Shown: in pieces, positions 63,861 through 64,000 of the stretch
How positions within the stretch are numbered: position 1 is the first letter of the stretch
Layout: each line of letters opens with the position of its first letter
Source: Terrimonas sp.
GTDB taxonomy: Bacteria; Bacteroidota; Bacteroidia; Chitinophagales; Chitinophagaceae
Length of the DNA stretch: 64,000 nucleotides
Direction of reading: 5' to 3'
Assembly: GCA_016125075.1 (NCBI GenBank)
Contig: WGMO01000007.1
Coordinates: 91,491-155,490 of the forward strand
Program-made: the position numbers and the translations under genes
The notes under the pieces: generated by a model
What the model was told of the DNA's origin: nothing
What the model saw: only the letters and a program-made list of their open reading frames with translations
The model's database searches: none

Positions 63861-63895
63861 AAAGAGGCTGTCCAAAAAGGGGCAGCCTCTTTCAG
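63861..63895 (+). terminator. Terminator after TonB receptor copy 2
   Basis: AAAGAGGCTG and CAGCCTCTTT form a 10-base perfect stem with a 12-base loop, 21 bases after the stop. The remaining bases to 64000 are AT-rich with no gene I can support. Confidence 0.82.
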
Positions 63896-64000
63896 TTTTC
63901 AGGGTTGGTTTATTCACAATTGAACTGTATAAAAAGCGGTTGCAAAATGTTTATCAGTTTTTGAATTTTGCTGTATAAATTTTTTGTATGGCCAAGCCCC

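Noticed and set aside
63988..64000. ATG at the right edge that might open a new gene
   Set aside because: Only four codons are visible, so nothing can be supported.
1..64000. tRNA, rRNA, insertion sequences, prophage and toxin-antitoxin genes
   Set aside because: No transposase, integrase, rRNA-like or cloverleaf-like sequence was noticed when reading both strands; a tRNAscan and IS search would be needed to exclude small ones.

Overview
The window looks like chromosome of a member of the phylum Bacteroidota, most likely family Chitinophagaceae. The reasons are a SusC/SusD pair, a type IX secretion (T9SS) sorting domain together with porQ, Oar-like TonB receptors, the neighbourhood parA-parB-DUF5683-dapB, moderate GC and no strong Shine-Dalgarno sequences. 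The family placement is inference from gene content. No rRNA, tRNA, CRISPR array, insertion sequence or prophage was seen.

Positions 1-32049, almost all on the minus strand, form one large pectin utilisation locus. It starts at a divergent promoter (31780-32049) shared with a LacI-type regulator and reads susC, susD, a beta-helix surface lipoprotein in the SusE/F position, and a PL1 pectate lyase. Next come a 2503-residue secreted PL1-CE8 multimodular protein with a T9SS domain, a terminator, a CE12 esterase, an alpha/beta esterase, a CE8-esterase fusion and a GH43. These run into a six-gene L-fucose/L-rhamnose oxidation cassette (permease, mutarotase, two SDRs, lactonase, diketo-acid hydrolase). 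A second promoter then drives GH28 polygalacturonase, GH105, uxaB and uxaA (cut by the window edge). Together the genes would strip methyl and acetyl esters, cut homogalacturonan and rhamnogalacturonan, import the pieces through SusCD, and send galacturonate through tagaturonate, altronate and 2-keto-3-deoxygluconate. The deoxysugar would go to pyruvate and lactate. A 17-base motif, 15 of 17 identical, lies upstream of both susC and GH28 and is the best candidate operator.

Positions 32050-43219 hold the LacI gene, a LuxE-like acyl-protein synthetase, a small lipoprotein, a degenerate UbiA-like membrane protein and an M42 aminopeptidase. A tight trio follows (a 55-residue DPGSGS membrane protein, a NoeA-like methyltransferase, a membrane phosphatase/sulfatase-fold protein), then bioB, a ModF-like double ABC ATPase and porQ. 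PorQ connects with the pectin locus because the giant enzyme carries a T9SS sorting domain.

Positions 43220-56914 are mainly housekeeping: lon, two outer-membrane proteins, a metallophosphoesterase, a UPF0173 hydrolase, parA-parB-DUF5683-dapB, a TPR histidine kinase with its LuxR-type regulator, and ribBA. Positions 57109-63839 carry two tandem paralogous Oar-like TonB-dependent receptors, each with its own terminator.

Most likely to be new: the four-fold tandem module of about 205 residues in the giant pectinase, the operon with the DPGSGS small protein, the deoxysugar cassette that lacks its dehydratase and uses an SDR with Asn where the catalytic Lys is expected, and the shared operator candidate. 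Several starts were moved from upstream non-ATG codons to the ATG in front of the signal peptide or conserved domain.
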